This document shows, in pieces, positions 43,206-50,853 of a stretch of DNA of 58,033 nucleotides. The notes beneath the pieces were generated by a model. The model was given only the letters and a program-made list of their open reading frames with translations. It was not told where the DNA came from and made no database searches. This stretch comes from Pelosinus sp. Lineage in GTDB: Bacteria; Bacillota; Negativicutes; Propionisporales; Propionisporaceae. How positions within the stretch are numbered: position 1 is the first letter of the stretch; every line of letters starts with the position of its first letter. Location of the stretch: contig JAJFUN010000193.1 of assembly GCA_021372375.1 (NCBI GenBank), forward strand, positions 1-58,033, written 5' to 3'. Both the position numbers and the translations under genes were made by a program.

Positions 43206-43973
43206 ATGTTACGACGTCATTTTACGCTTATTTTATTTATAGTATTTTGTACCTCCTTTATCTGGGCGGGCGGCAGTACGTTATTAAAAAAGTACATTCC
43301 TGCCACAACGCTTGCATTTCCAGCCCCAGCGGAGCATGCAAGCGGTCTGTGGGATCGCTCCTATCGTATCATTAACCTAAAAAGCGCCGTTAAGGCCAAA
43401 ATTGATACCAAGAATTATGTTCATTTACAGGATGTTCCTATCACCATGCAACAGGCCATCATTGCTACCGAAGACAACCGGTTTTATAATCATTTTGGTC
43501 TGGATATCTCCAGTATCGCGCGGGCCCTCTTGGTCAATATGCAAACAGGCAGTATTGCAGAAGGCGGCAGCACGATTACCCAGCAGCTTGTCAAAAACCT
43601 GTTTTTATCCCAGGAACAAAATTTTGGCCGCAAAGCTGAAGAAGCAGTACTGGCACTTGATATGGAGCTTCGGTATTCTAAAGAGGAAATCCTCGAAATG
43701 TACCTCAATACCATTTACTTTGGTTCAGGCGCGTATGGTATCGGCGACGCCGCCCGCAATTATTTTGCCAAACAGCCGCCTAATCTGAACTTAGCCGAAG
43801 CCTCGCTCCTAGCCGGCCTTCCTAATGCCCCTTCTGTCTATTCACCTTATGTCAATTTTTCCGCCGCCAAACAGCGGCAGGCTGTAGTACTTGCGGCCAT
43901 GGTCAAATATGGCTACCTTGGTCCGTCACTAGCTGATGAAGCACGCACAGTGCCAATCAGGCTGGCCAAATAG
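43206..43973 (+). CDS. monofunctional peptidoglycan glycosyltransferase (GT51)
   Basis: A 255-aa enzyme with an N-terminal membrane anchor (FTLILFIVFCTSFIWAGG) and one GT51 domain. Motifs are AIIATEDNRFYNHFGLD (motif 1 with catalytic Glu), EGGSTITQQLVKNLFLS (motif 2), RKAEEAVLALDMELRYSKEE (motif 3), and EMYLNTIYFGSGAYGIGDAA (motif 4). It polymerises lipid II; no transpeptidase domain follows. GTGAGG lies 8 nt before the ATG at 43206; GTG at 43197 overlaps that site. The only long plus-strand core gene in the window, with a bidirectional terminator behind it. Confidence 0.93.
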   Translation: MLRRHFTLILFIVFCTSFIWAGGSTLLKKYIPATTLAFPAPAEHASGLWDRSYRIINLKSAVKAKIDTKNYVHLQDVPITMQQAIIATEDNRFYNHFGLDISSIARALLVNMQTGSIAEGGSTITQQLVKNLFLSQEQNFGRKAEEAVLALDMELRYSKEEILEMYLNTIYFGSGAYGIGDAARNYFAKQPPNLNLAEASLLAGLPNAPSVYSPYVNFSAAKQRQAVVLAAMVKYGYLGPSLADEARTVPIRLAK

Positions 43974-43975
43974 AG

Positions 43976-44013
43976 AAAAAAGCACAAGAGCGATTTTGCT
44001 CTTGTGCTTTTTT
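43976..44013. terminator. bidirectional terminator between GT51 gene and YitT-like gene
   Basis: AAAAAAGCACAAGAGC and its perfect complement form a 16-bp stem with a 6-nt loop, flanked by A and T runs on both sides. It serves both converging genes; the YitT stop lies in its right arm. Confidence 0.92.
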
Positions 44014-44869
44014 AGTGTATGGCCCTTTTTTTCGTTTGCCCGCCCAGCACATCATGCACCTCGGCAATGGAGACAAAGGCATTGCTGTCGAGTTCCTGGA
44101 CAATTACCTTTAGCTTGGCAATTTCCAGGCGGGTAATCACCGAATACAAGACCTTTTTGGTTTCTCCTGTATATCCACCTTCGCCATATAATACCGTCAC
44201 ACCGCGCCCCAGTCTTGCCAGCAGAGCATCGGCAATCTCCTGCGGATTGTCAGTAACAATCCATACCCCCTTGGATTCATCAAGCCCCTGAATGGTAATA
44301 TCAATTATCTTGAACGCCACAAAATATGCCACCAGAGAATACATAGCCTTATCCCAGGAAAAAATAAGCCCCGCACTGCCAAGTATAAATATATTCATAA
44401 ACATGACCATTTCACCAACAGAAAATCCGGTACGTTTATCCAGGATAATTGCCACAATTTCTGTACCGTCAAGCGATCCTCCGTAACGGATAATCAGACC
44501 TACGCCTATCCCAACGGTAATTCCGCCAAATATCGCGGCTAAAAACAAGTCATGCGTCACTTCTGGTACGGGATGAAACACACCAACCCAAAAGGATAAT
44601 GAACATACAGCAAATATCGTAGAAAAAGCAAAAGTTTTGCCGATCTGCTTATAGCCTAAATATAAAAACGGCAGATTCAAAACAACAATAAATACACTAA
44701 GCGGAATTTTAGTCATGTAGCTAGCCATAATAGAAATACCCACAACGCCGCCGTCAATGATATTATTGGGTACCAAAAATTCCTCCAGCCCGATAGCTGC
44801 CATAATGGAGCCAATAAATAAAAAAAGGTATTTTTTTAGATATTTGATAACTATGCCTTGCTTTGCCAT
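44012..44869 (-). CDS. YitT/DUF2179-family membrane protein
   Basis: A 285-aa integral membrane protein. Five or six hydrophobic segments (for example YLFLFIGSIMAAIGLEEFL, PLSVFIVVLNLPFLYLGY, FAFSTIFAVCSLSFWVGVF) are followed by a soluble C-terminal DUF2179 domain (GVTVLYGEGGYTGETKKVLY). The family (DUF161 plus DUF2179) is widespread in Firmicutes and of uncertain transport or signalling role. Start at 44869, with GGGAGGGG 3-8 nt upstream; the frame extends 5 codons further. Confidence 0.88.
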   Translation of the reverse strand: MAKQGIVIKYLKKYLFLFIGSIMAAIGLEEFLVPNNIIDGGVVGISIMASYMTKIPLSVFIVVLNLPFLYLGYKQIGKTFAFSTIFAVCSLSFWVGVFHPVPEVTHDLFLAAIFGGITVGIGVGLIIRYGGSLDGTEIVAIILDKRTGFSVGEMVMFMNIFILGSAGLIFSWDKAMYSLVAYFVAFKIIDITIQGLDESKGVWIVTDNPQEIADALLARLGRGVTVLYGEGGYTGETKKVLYSVITRLEIAKLKVIVQELDSNAFVSIAEVHDVLGGQTKKRAIH

Positions 44870-44935
44870 AGCTTCCCCTCCCAAGCTATACTAGTTTATG
44901 ATATTTTCCGTGAACTAAACTCTAAGAAAATATAA

Positions 44936-44966
44936 AAAACCGGAAAGAACAAAGCTTTCCGGTTTT
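44936..44966 (-). terminator. terminator after rpsI
   Basis: AAAACCGGAAAG and CTTTCCGGTTTT form a perfect 12-bp stem with a 7-nt loop, and the minus strand continues TTTATATTTTC. It lies 10 nt after the rpsI stop. Confidence 0.9.
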
Positions 44967-44976
44967 CTTCGATAGA

Positions 44977-45369
44977 TTAACGTTTGCTAAACTGTGATGC
45001 TTTACGCGCTTTTTTGAGACCGTATTTACGACGTTCTTTTTCACGCGGGTCACGAGTGAGGAGTCCTGCTTTTTTAAGAGCCGGACGATACTCTAAGTCC
45101 ACTTTAAGTAGTGCACGAGCAACACCGTGACGAATTGCACCTGCTTGACCGGAAGGACCGCCGCCCTCCACTTTTGCAATTACATCATATTTGCCAATGG
45201 TTTCAGTAAGATTAAGCGGCTGCTTAATAATAAGCTCTAATGTCTTTAAGCCAAAGTATTCCTTAAGGTTACGACCGTTGATGACAACATTGCCTTCACC
45301 CGGAACCAGACGAACTCTGGCAACCGAGGTTTTTCTGCGGCCAGTGCCATAGTAATTAACCAATGCCAT
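44977..45369 (-). CDS. rpsI: 30S ribosomal protein S9
   Basis: A 130-aa S9 protein: [19 protein letters not shown] at the start, [12 protein letters not shown] in the middle, and the basic end [12 protein letters not shown], whose terminal Arg contacts tRNA in the P site. It follows rplM by 23 nt in the standard L13-S9 operon. Confidence 0.99.
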   Translation of the reverse strand: MALVNYYGTGRRKTSVARVRLVPGEGNVVINGRNLKEYFGLKTLELIIKQPLNLTETIGKYDVIAKVEGGGPSGQAGAIRHGVARALLKVDLEYRPALKKAGLLTRDPREKERRKYGLKKARKASQFSKR

Positions 45370-45392
45370 GCTATGTTCCTCCTTTCAGGTGA

Positions 45393-45833
45393 TTATCTCA
45401 CGTTAATTTCTAGTACTTCTGGTTGTTGTGCTGCATGCGGATGATCTGCACCAGCGTATACATTCAATTTACGGTACATTTGACGACCAAGAGTATTCTT
45501 GGGCAACATACCTTTAACAGCTAGTTCGATTACTCTTTCCGGTCTGTCTGACATCATTTTGCCAGCAGTTGTGAAGGTAGTTCCACCTACATAACCAGAA
45601 TGACGGAAATATGTCTTTTGGATAAGTTTTTTACCTGTAAATACTGCCTTTGCAGCATTGATAACAATGACATGATCACCAGTATCAACATGTGGTGTGA
45701 AAGTCGGTTTATTTTTACCGCGAAGAACTTTAGCTACTTCTACGGCTAGTCTACCTACGGTTTTACCTTCAGCATCAATAACATACCATTTGCGTTCTAC
45801 ATTGGCTGCATTTGCCATAAAGGTTGTTTTCAT
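45393..45833 (-). CDS. rplM: 50S ribosomal protein L13
   Basis: A 146-aa L13 protein; [27 protein letters not shown] and [15 protein letters not shown] are the family motifs. Start at 45833 ([11 protein letters not shown]) with AAGGAGG 8 nt upstream; the frame runs 17 codons further without support. First gene of the rplM-rpsI operon with a strong promoter at 45929-45957 and a about 90-nt leader that could hold L13-type regulation. Confidence 0.98.
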   Translation of the reverse strand: MKTTFMANAANVERKWYVIDAEGKTVGRLAVEVAKVLRGKNKPTFTPHVDTGDHVIVINAAKAVFTGKKLIQKTYFRHSGYVGGTTFTTAGKMMSDRPERVIELAVKGMLPKNTLGRQMYRKLNVYAGADHPHAAQQPEVLEINVR

Positions 45834-45928
45834 TGCTATATCCCTCCTTGCTGATAAATACATTACAGTGATCTCTTTTACCATTCATCCGGGGCTAATC
45901 GGAATCATCGCAAAAAGCTCATAGAACT

Positions 45929-45957
45929 ATTTTATAGAATATGCTCGTCTCTGTCAA
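45929..45957 (-). promoter_or_regulatory. sigma-A promoter of rplM-rpsI
   Basis: On minus TTGACA (45952-45957), 17-nt spacer and TAAAAT (45929-45934): a full -35 and five of six -10 positions. Transcription would start about 90 nt before rplM. Confidence 0.82.
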
Positions 45958-46019
45958 GGACTTTTACTTGCCTTAAGAGATTTATTTTCATTTTTTGACT
46001 TATTTCATGTTTCGCCAAT

Positions 46020-46048
46020 AAAAAAGCTGGCCAGAGGCCAGCAGCTTT
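46020..46048 (-). terminator. terminator of the NADH dehydrogenase gene
   Basis: GCTGGCC-AGA-GGCCAGC (46026-46042) is a perfect 7-bp stem followed on minus by six T (TTTTTTATTGG). It begins right at the ndh stop codon (46048-46050). Confidence 0.85.
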
Positions 46049-47319
46049 TATTGTTCTTGCTTCAGCTGTTTTTCTATATTCGGCATAATAACGCGTACGC
46101 CGCGATCATAGAAGAAATATTCCCAGGCCCAGTTTAATAGGACCATAATTCGGTTACGGAAACCAACTAAGCGAATGACATGAACCATCAACCAGAATAC
46201 CCAGGCAAAAAAGCCGGAAAACTCCCAGGTACCCATTCTGGCAACCGCCTCATTACGGCCAATCGTCGCCATTGCCCCCTTGTCCTTATATTGAATATTC
46301 TGAAGCTCTCTACCTTTAATCAAATTTATAATATTGGCTGCAGCCACCTCAGCCCCTTGGTTGGCAACAGGCGCAATCATCGGCAGCGGCCGACCTTGCC
46401 ATTCGCAATGCGCTGCATCACCAACAGCAAATACTTCTGGATGATCCGGCGCCTGCATAGTAGACTCGACAATAATACGCCGCATGCTACCAAGCTTCAG
46501 TCCGGTCTGAGTAACCAAACTAGCAGCCTGTACCCCGGCGGCCCAAACCAATGTATTGGTCGGAATAATTTCACCGCTGCCTAAGGTTACCTTTTCCCCA
46601 TCAAAATCAACCACTTTAGCGCCCACGCGAACATCTACTTGTTTTCTCCAGAGCGTCTTAGCGGTAACTTCCTGCAGACTTTCCGGCACTACAGGCAATA
46701 AACGCGGACCTGCTTCTAATAACAGTATCCGTACTTCTTTCGTATTTAATTTTGGATAATCCTTTTTTAATATCAAATGCACTAGTTCTGACAAAGCGCC
46801 CGCGCTTTCCACCCCGGTAGGCCCACCCCCAACAATTACGAATGTCAGCATGGCCCGTCTTTTATCAGGATCAGGTTCCTGCACCGCGCGTTCAACCATA
46901 GTCAGAAACTGATTTCTAAGTCCTACAGCATCTTCAATATTTTTAAGCCCATACCCATTTTTGGCAACAGACTGCATGCCAAAGAAGTTAGTCGACCCGC
47001 CGACTGCCACAATAAGGTAATCATATGGTATTACGCCATCCACGGTTTGCACCTGTTTGGCCGCCACATCAACACTTGTTACTCGCGTTACCCGGAAATC
47101 CAGGTTTTTCTGATTGCGCAATATACTGCGAACAGGATAGGCAATATCACCGGCCTGTACACCAGCTGTCGCTACCTGATATAAGAGCGGCTGAAATAAA
47201 TGATAATTTCGTTTATCAACTAGCGTAACATCAACAGGAGCATTCGCTAATGCTATTGCAGCCCTCAAACCGCCAAAACCGGCACCCAAAATTACAACAT
47301 GGGGTCTTTTTTGTTCCAT
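46048..47319 (-). CDS. ndh: type II NADH:quinone oxidoreductase-like protein
   Basis: A 423-aa NDH-2 family flavoprotein. FAD loop: VVILGAGFGGLRAAIAL; quinone-site-like region NYHLFQPLLYQVATAGV; NAD loop: FVIVGGGPTGVESAGAL; second FAD contact VFAVGDAAHCEWQGRPLP then PMIAPVANQGAEVAAANI. A C-terminal amphipathic, partly hydrophobic stretch (FFAWVFWLMVHVIRLVGF) anchors it to the membrane. It oxidises NADH and reduces quinone without pumping protons. Single gene with its own terminator. The start follows GGAGG. Confidence 0.93.
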   Translation of the reverse strand: MEQKRPHVVILGAGFGGLRAAIALANAPVDVTLVDKRNYHLFQPLLYQVATAGVQAGDIAYPVRSILRNQKNLDFRVTRVTSVDVAAKQVQTVDGVIPYDYLIVAVGGSTNFFGMQSVAKNGYGLKNIEDAVGLRNQFLTMVERAVQEPDPDKRRAMLTFVIVGGGPTGVESAGALSELVHLILKKDYPKLNTKEVRILLLEAGPRLLPVVPESLQEVTAKTLWRKQVDVRVGAKVVDFDGEKVTLGSGEIIPTNTLVWAAGVQAASLVTQTGLKLGSMRRIIVESTMQAPDHPEVFAVGDAAHCEWQGRPLPMIAPVANQGAEVAAANIINLIKGRELQNIQYKDKGAMATIGRNEAVARMGTWEFSGFFAWVFWLMVHVIRLVGFRNRIMVLLNWAWEYFFYDRGVRVIMPNIEKQLKQEQ

Positions 47320-47518
47320 AATACATCCTCCACAAAATAAAAATAAATGCGTATTTTATTAATTTGCGATTATTAAACTTCAATCGATTTTTGAATTTTC
47401 TATCAAATTTTTGTGTGAAATTACCAAAGTAATATGATTATTATAATATAAAACTTTATTAATTTCTAGTCATAACCACCTTTTACAGTTATCCTCTTAA
47501 ACGATTAATTTTCCATAT
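47320..47518. other. intergenic region upstream of the NADH dehydrogenase gene
   Basis: About 200 bp of AT-rich DNA that must hold the ndh promoter. A TATAAT-like hexamer on minus lies near 47440, with a poor -35. A short dyad TTCAA ... TTGAA is at about 47380-47398. Nothing else is seen. Confidence 0.4.
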
Positions 47519-47552
47519 ATAAAAAGCCTACAAGCCAAAGCCTGTAAACCTT
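47519..47552 (-). terminator. second terminator copy after tRNA-Leu(GAG)
   Basis: On minus GGTTTACAGGC ... GCTTGTAGGC forms a stem followed by TTTTTAT. It is a diverged copy of the hairpin at 47578-47611, so two terminators lie in tandem. Confidence 0.65.
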
Positions 47553-47577
47553 TAATAGTTGCTTACTATTAAATAAC

Positions 47578-47611
47578 AAAAAGCTTACAAGCTAATCGCC
47601 TGTAAGCCTCT
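47578..47611 (-). terminator. terminator after tRNA-Leu(GAG)
   Basis: On minus GGCTTACAGGC and GCTTGTAAGCT pair (11-bp stem with a 5-nt loop) and TTTTTG follows. It starts about 12 nt after the tRNA. Confidence 0.8.
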
Positions 47612-47622
47612 AATTAGTAATT

Positions 47623-47706
47623 TGGTGCGGTTGGCGGGATTTGAACCCGCACGGGTCGCCCCGCCACCCCCTCAAGATGGTGCGTCTGCCGTTCCGCCAC
47701 AACCGC
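47623..47706 (-). tRNA. tRNA-Leu (anticodon GAG)
   Basis: On minus: acceptor GCGGTTG / CAACCGC, anticodon stem CCATC / GGTGG with loop TTGAGGG (anticodon GAG), a long class II variable arm, the GTTCAAATC T-loop and an encoded CCA end. The 84-nt length includes CCA. Confidence 0.95.
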
Positions 47707-47853
47707 ATAGGATAAATTTTCACTTAAGAGCACACATTTGTGTTATCACTCTTACCCACGAAAGATATTATAGCAGACAAAAATATATTACGCAAGCAAA
47801 AATTAAAAAAGAATCTACTGGTTATTCTATCCACTCTCATTACTCTACAAAAC

Positions 47854-48468
47854 TCAATTAATTTCTAGGTTTGTTGCATATTTAATAAGCGAGCCTGTCG
47901 TCTTGGAAACATACGGGCCTGTAAGCATTTCTCCATGCTTACCAATCTGTTTTTGAATCTTCTCATCCTGCATAAGGGCAGAATTCATAGATACTTCAAC
48001 GGTATACTCCCCCGCTCCTAATGGCTTACCGCTAATACTAAATAACTTGCTAGAAAAATTCCCATTCTTCACCGCAACCTTAGATTCTCCATAATAATAC
48101 ATGTTTGTCAAAACAACAACCAGCTCCGTATCGTCAGGCAGATTGGTTGTGCCAAAAATCTGTACTTGTCCCTCATTCATTTGCGTCTCTACTTGAAATG
48201 CCACTTCAATCTTATTTTTGGCAAGGTCCGCACCGCTATTGTGTTTTACAAATGTGAACACAATACTACTGAAAGCAAAAAGCAACACAACAAAGCCAAT
48301 CATAAAATCCGTGGTGCTGTATACCGAGCGACCCTTAAGCTCAATATTACGCTGCGGCCCCATCATTACCTGCCATTCCACGTTTTGGAGCGTATGACCG
48401 CATTCCGCACATCGCACCCAACCACGCGGAATTTCCGCGTTACATTCAGGACAATTCACAATATCCAC
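47854..48468 (-). CDS. zinc-ribbon membrane protein, paralogue 1
   Basis: A 204-aa protein of no recognised family. Residues 6-24 are a zinc ribbon (CPECNAEIPRGWVRCAECGH, C-x2-C and C-x2-C). A single membrane segment follows at about 53-73 (MIGFVVLLFAFSSIVFTFV), and the last about 125 residues are an outside beta-rich domain (TNLPDDTELVVVLTNMYYYG). The end GKHGEMLTGPYVSK is shared with the paralogue at 49157-49744. Upstream sequence, leader and downstream tRNA-Leu are duplicated in the same order, so the module arose by tandem duplication. Function unknown. Confidence 0.75.
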   Translation of the reverse strand: MDIVNCPECNAEIPRGWVRCAECGHTLQNVEWQVMMGPQRNIELKGRSVYSTTDFMIGFVVLLFAFSSIVFTFVKHNSGADLAKNKIEVAFQVETQMNEGQVQIFGTTNLPDDTELVVVLTNMYYYGESKVAVKNGNFSSKLFSISGKPLGAGEYTVEVSMNSALMQDEKIQKQIGKHGEMLTGPYVSKTTGSLIKYATNLEIN

Positions 48469-48857
48469 CCTCTCTACCGCCAGCTGCAGCTTTCATTAGT
48501 GTTTATGTCTGGGCAAATCAGGCAAGTGGAATGGAAGGCATTTGCCAGAAAATCGTTAAAGCATTATTTTCCATTCTACAACATAGTAACATAAAAACCG
48601 TCATTTTTCGCCCATTTTGAATACAGCTGGGTATCCATAATTTAAGTTAACATTTTATTATAAAATCACAAAAAATATTTACCATAATATTATTAAGGGT
48701 TCTTTTAAAAATTATAAAAGTACTTTTTATGCTATAATGGTAAATTTACTTTGTATTTTATATTCGCTACATTACAGTTATTTCCTGCTTTAACAATAAG
48801 ATTTTTTTCATTATTGTCACTTTTTATAAAATATGTTGGTAAAATGCTTATAGCAAC

Positions 48858-48901
48858 AAAAAAACCCATTGAAAATTATTAATAAAATTCAATAGGTTTA
48901 T
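48858..48901 (-). terminator. terminator after tRNA-Leu(CAG)
   Basis: On minus AAACCTATTGAA pairs with TTCAATGGGTTT around a 14-nt loop and TTTTTTT-type run follows. It starts about 11 nt after the tRNA. Confidence 0.75.
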
Positions 48902-48912
48902 GCTATAAAGTT

Positions 48913-48998
48913 TGGTGCGGCCGAGTGGATTTGAACCACCACGAGGTTGCCCCCACTAGCTCCTGAGGCTAGCGCGTCTGCCGTTCCGCCACGACCGC
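48913..48998 (-). tRNA. tRNA-Leu (anticodon CAG)
   Basis: On minus: acceptor GCGGTCG / CGGCCGC (one wobble), anticodon stem CTAGC / GCTAG with loop CTCAGGA (anticodon CAG), a long variable arm, GTTCAAATC T-loop and encoded CCA. 86 nt including CCA. Confidence 0.95.
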
Positions 48999-49156
48999 AT
49001 TGTTAAAAGTACGGAATATCCAGGTTTATAAGCATTTTGCACTGCCAACGTGATTTATTATACCACACCATAATGGAATGTCAACAAGAAAGTCATAGAA
49101 ATTTATAGAAAAGCCCTTACCTACCTAAACAATTTCTGTGCCTGCTGCCTTAAAAT

Positions 49157-49744
49157 TCAATCAACTTGTACCGTTTTTGCATAATTAACGATATTACCCG
49201 GGCTTTTAGCCACAAAAGCCCCTGAAAGCATCTCGCCATGTTTGCCAATCCGCTTTTGAATTGCTTCATCCTGCATCACCGTGGACACAGAAATTTGAAG
49301 ATTGTACAAGCCTACTTCCAATCGCTTACCATCCATGCTAAATTGTTTAGAAAAGCTTCCATTTAGCACCCTTACTTTTGACTCACTAGCATAGGAATTA
49401 TTAGATAAAACCATGACTAGATCTGTTCCATCGGGCAGATTTGTTCTTCCCCTAATCTCTAACTGACCGTTTTTTTGCTCTGGCTCAATACCAAACTCAA
49501 CATCAATCTTATTTTGGGCAAAACATGCTTCGTTATTGTACTTAAAATATATAGCACTACAAATAAAAAATACCGCAACTAATAACAAAATTATTTTTCT
49601 GTTATCCACTGAGTGAAACCTGATATTACTACTTTCTTCTTGCTGCATCACGCCCTGCCACTTGACGCCTTCAATGCTATGACCGCATTCTGCGCATCTC
49701 AGCCAACCATGCGGAACTTCTGCATTACATTCCACACACTTCAT
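49157..49744 (-). CDS. zinc-ribbon membrane protein, paralogue 2
   Basis: A 195-aa paralogue of 47854-48468: zinc ribbon CVECNAEVPHGWLRCAECGH, one membrane segment (IILLLVAVFFICSAIYF), then the same outside domain (RTNLPDGTDLVMVLSN) and end GKHGEMLSGAFVAKS. Start at 49744 (MKCVECNAEVPHG) follows AGGTTGG; 21 more codons are open upstream without a site. The same AGCTGCAGCT palindrome lies in the leaders of both copies. It is the first half of a repeated [gene - tRNA-Leu] module. Confidence 0.75.
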   Translation of the reverse strand: MKCVECNAEVPHGWLRCAECGHSIEGVKWQGVMQQEESSNIRFHSVDNRKIILLLVAVFFICSAIYFKYNNEACFAQNKIDVEFGIEPEQKNGQLEIRGRTNLPDGTDLVMVLSNNSYASESKVRVLNGSFSKQFSMDGKRLEVGLYNLQISVSTVMQDEAIQKRIGKHGEMLSGAFVAKSPGNIVNYAKTVQVD

Positions 49745-50008
49745 ATTATCCAACCTTTCTACCAGCTGCAGCTTAATCATAAAAGAGCTTATTCTTTCTA
49801 TGGGCACTAGGGAAAAGCACTAGGACCTAACATACAAGATTACCTATACAAAAATATTGCGCCCACTTTTAATACAGCCAGTATGCAAATTTTATTACTT
49901 TCTTAGTATAAAAGCTTAACAAAATAAGTTCCATATAGTAAGCAACATCTTAACAATAATTTAATAATAACTTTACTTATTATCCGCATACCAGCACGTT
50001 AAAACAAA
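49745..50008. other. intergenic region upstream of paralogue 2
   Basis: About 260 bp without a gene. The part near 49860-49890 (GCGCCCACTTTTAATACAGCC) is similar to the sequence upstream of paralogue 1 at about 48605-48640 (TCGCCCATTTTGAATACAGC), evidence that the duplication included the promoter region. Confidence 0.5.
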
Positions 50009-50033
50009 AAGGACATTCCTGTAGAATGTCCTT
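50009..50033 (-). terminator. terminator of the GGDEF gene
   Basis: AAGGACATTC and GAATGTCCTT form a perfect 10-bp stem with a 5-nt loop, followed on minus by TTTGTTTT. It lies about 60 nt after the stop. Confidence 0.88.
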
Positions 50034-50094
50034 ATGTGCCTTGGTGGCATTTAATTTTCAAAGAGATTTTCTTTATGTGCTCCTCAACAGCAAA

Positions 50095-50733
50095 TTAACT
50101 ATTTGCACTCTTCAGGAGATACAGCTTGGTATCGGCAACTTGAATCAATTCGTCTAAAGTTTTTGCCTCTGTAGGATATACTGCATAACCGCCGGAAGCA
50201 GAAATGTTGATTTGCAATTTTTCCGATACCTTAGTTAACTCCTTTTTTAAGCGCTCCATGATTGCCTTTACTTTTGCTTCATCTGTATAGGCTGCAATAA
50301 GCAAAAATTCATCTCCACCCCAGCGTACAGCAAGATCTTCTTGTCTAATCTTCGCCAAAAGTAAAGCCGCCACTTCCATCAGCACTTGATCGCCCTGCAT
50401 ATGTCCATATGTATCGTTTATAATTTTAAAATTATCACAATCTAACAGCAGTACACTGAGTTTCTCATTTTTCTTTTCCATCTGAGACCGCATTTTAGGA
50501 AAAAAGGTAGTGACAAATCTTCGATTATATAATCCTGTCAAACTATCCCGTTCCGAATAAAACTTTACTTGGTCATATTGCTTGCCAAGCATAAACGCAA
50601 TTGCCAGATAAAAAACGCCAGGAATAAGTAATGTGCCAAGTGAATATTCCAAAAATATATAGGCGTATATTCTTATACTTATTATGACGAGCAGCATAAC
50701 AAGTACGCCAATAATCCTGCCTGTATATTTCAT
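50095..50733 (-). CDS. GGDEF-domain protein (putative diguanylate cyclase)
   Basis: A 212-aa membrane protein: two hydrophobic segments at residues 8-50 (RIIGVLVMLLVIISIRIYA; LLIPGVFYLAIAFML) and a GGDEF domain from about residue 58. The catalytic motif is intact (RWGGDEFLL), with DSLTGLYNRRF, DCDNFKIINDTYGH and the helix ADTKLYLLKS. It should make c-di-GMP. No RxxD inhibitory site was seen five residues upstream of GGDEF (RQEDLAVRWGG has an RQED nearby, so this is uncertain). Short N-terminus without sensor domain. Confidence 0.9.
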   Translation of the reverse strand: MKYTGRIIGVLVMLLVIISIRIYAYIFLEYSLGTLLIPGVFYLAIAFMLGKQYDQVKFYSERDSLTGLYNRRFVTTFFPKMRSQMEKKNEKLSVLLLDCDNFKIINDTYGHMQGDQVLMEVAALLLAKIRQEDLAVRWGGDEFLLIAAYTDEAKVKAIMERLKKELTKVSEKLQINISASGGYAVYPTEAKTLDELIQVADTKLYLLKSANS

Positions 50734-50768
50734 GCCAATGACCCCTGTTCATCTGTCTTATTAAAAGC

Positions 50769-50834
50769 GGCTATGAGCTATGGGCTAAAGGTCTTTTGTT
50801 TCCCTTATAACTCGTAAACCACAACTCATAGCCC
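50769..50834. repeat. palindromic intergenic repeat (family of 40003-40083)
   Basis: GGCTATGAGCTATGGGCTAAAG on the left and CGTAAACCACAACTCATAGCC on the right pair imperfectly. The shared ATAACTCGTAA core and GCTAAAGG segment connect it to 40003-40083. It sits between the SBP gene end and the GGDEF start. Confidence 0.65.
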
Positions 50835-50853
50835 CGAGGCTCCTTACTAATTG

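Noticed and set aside
45834..45928. Possible L13-leader RNA upstream of rplM
   Set aside because: A 90-nt leader is present, but I could not draw the family's consensus fold with confidence.
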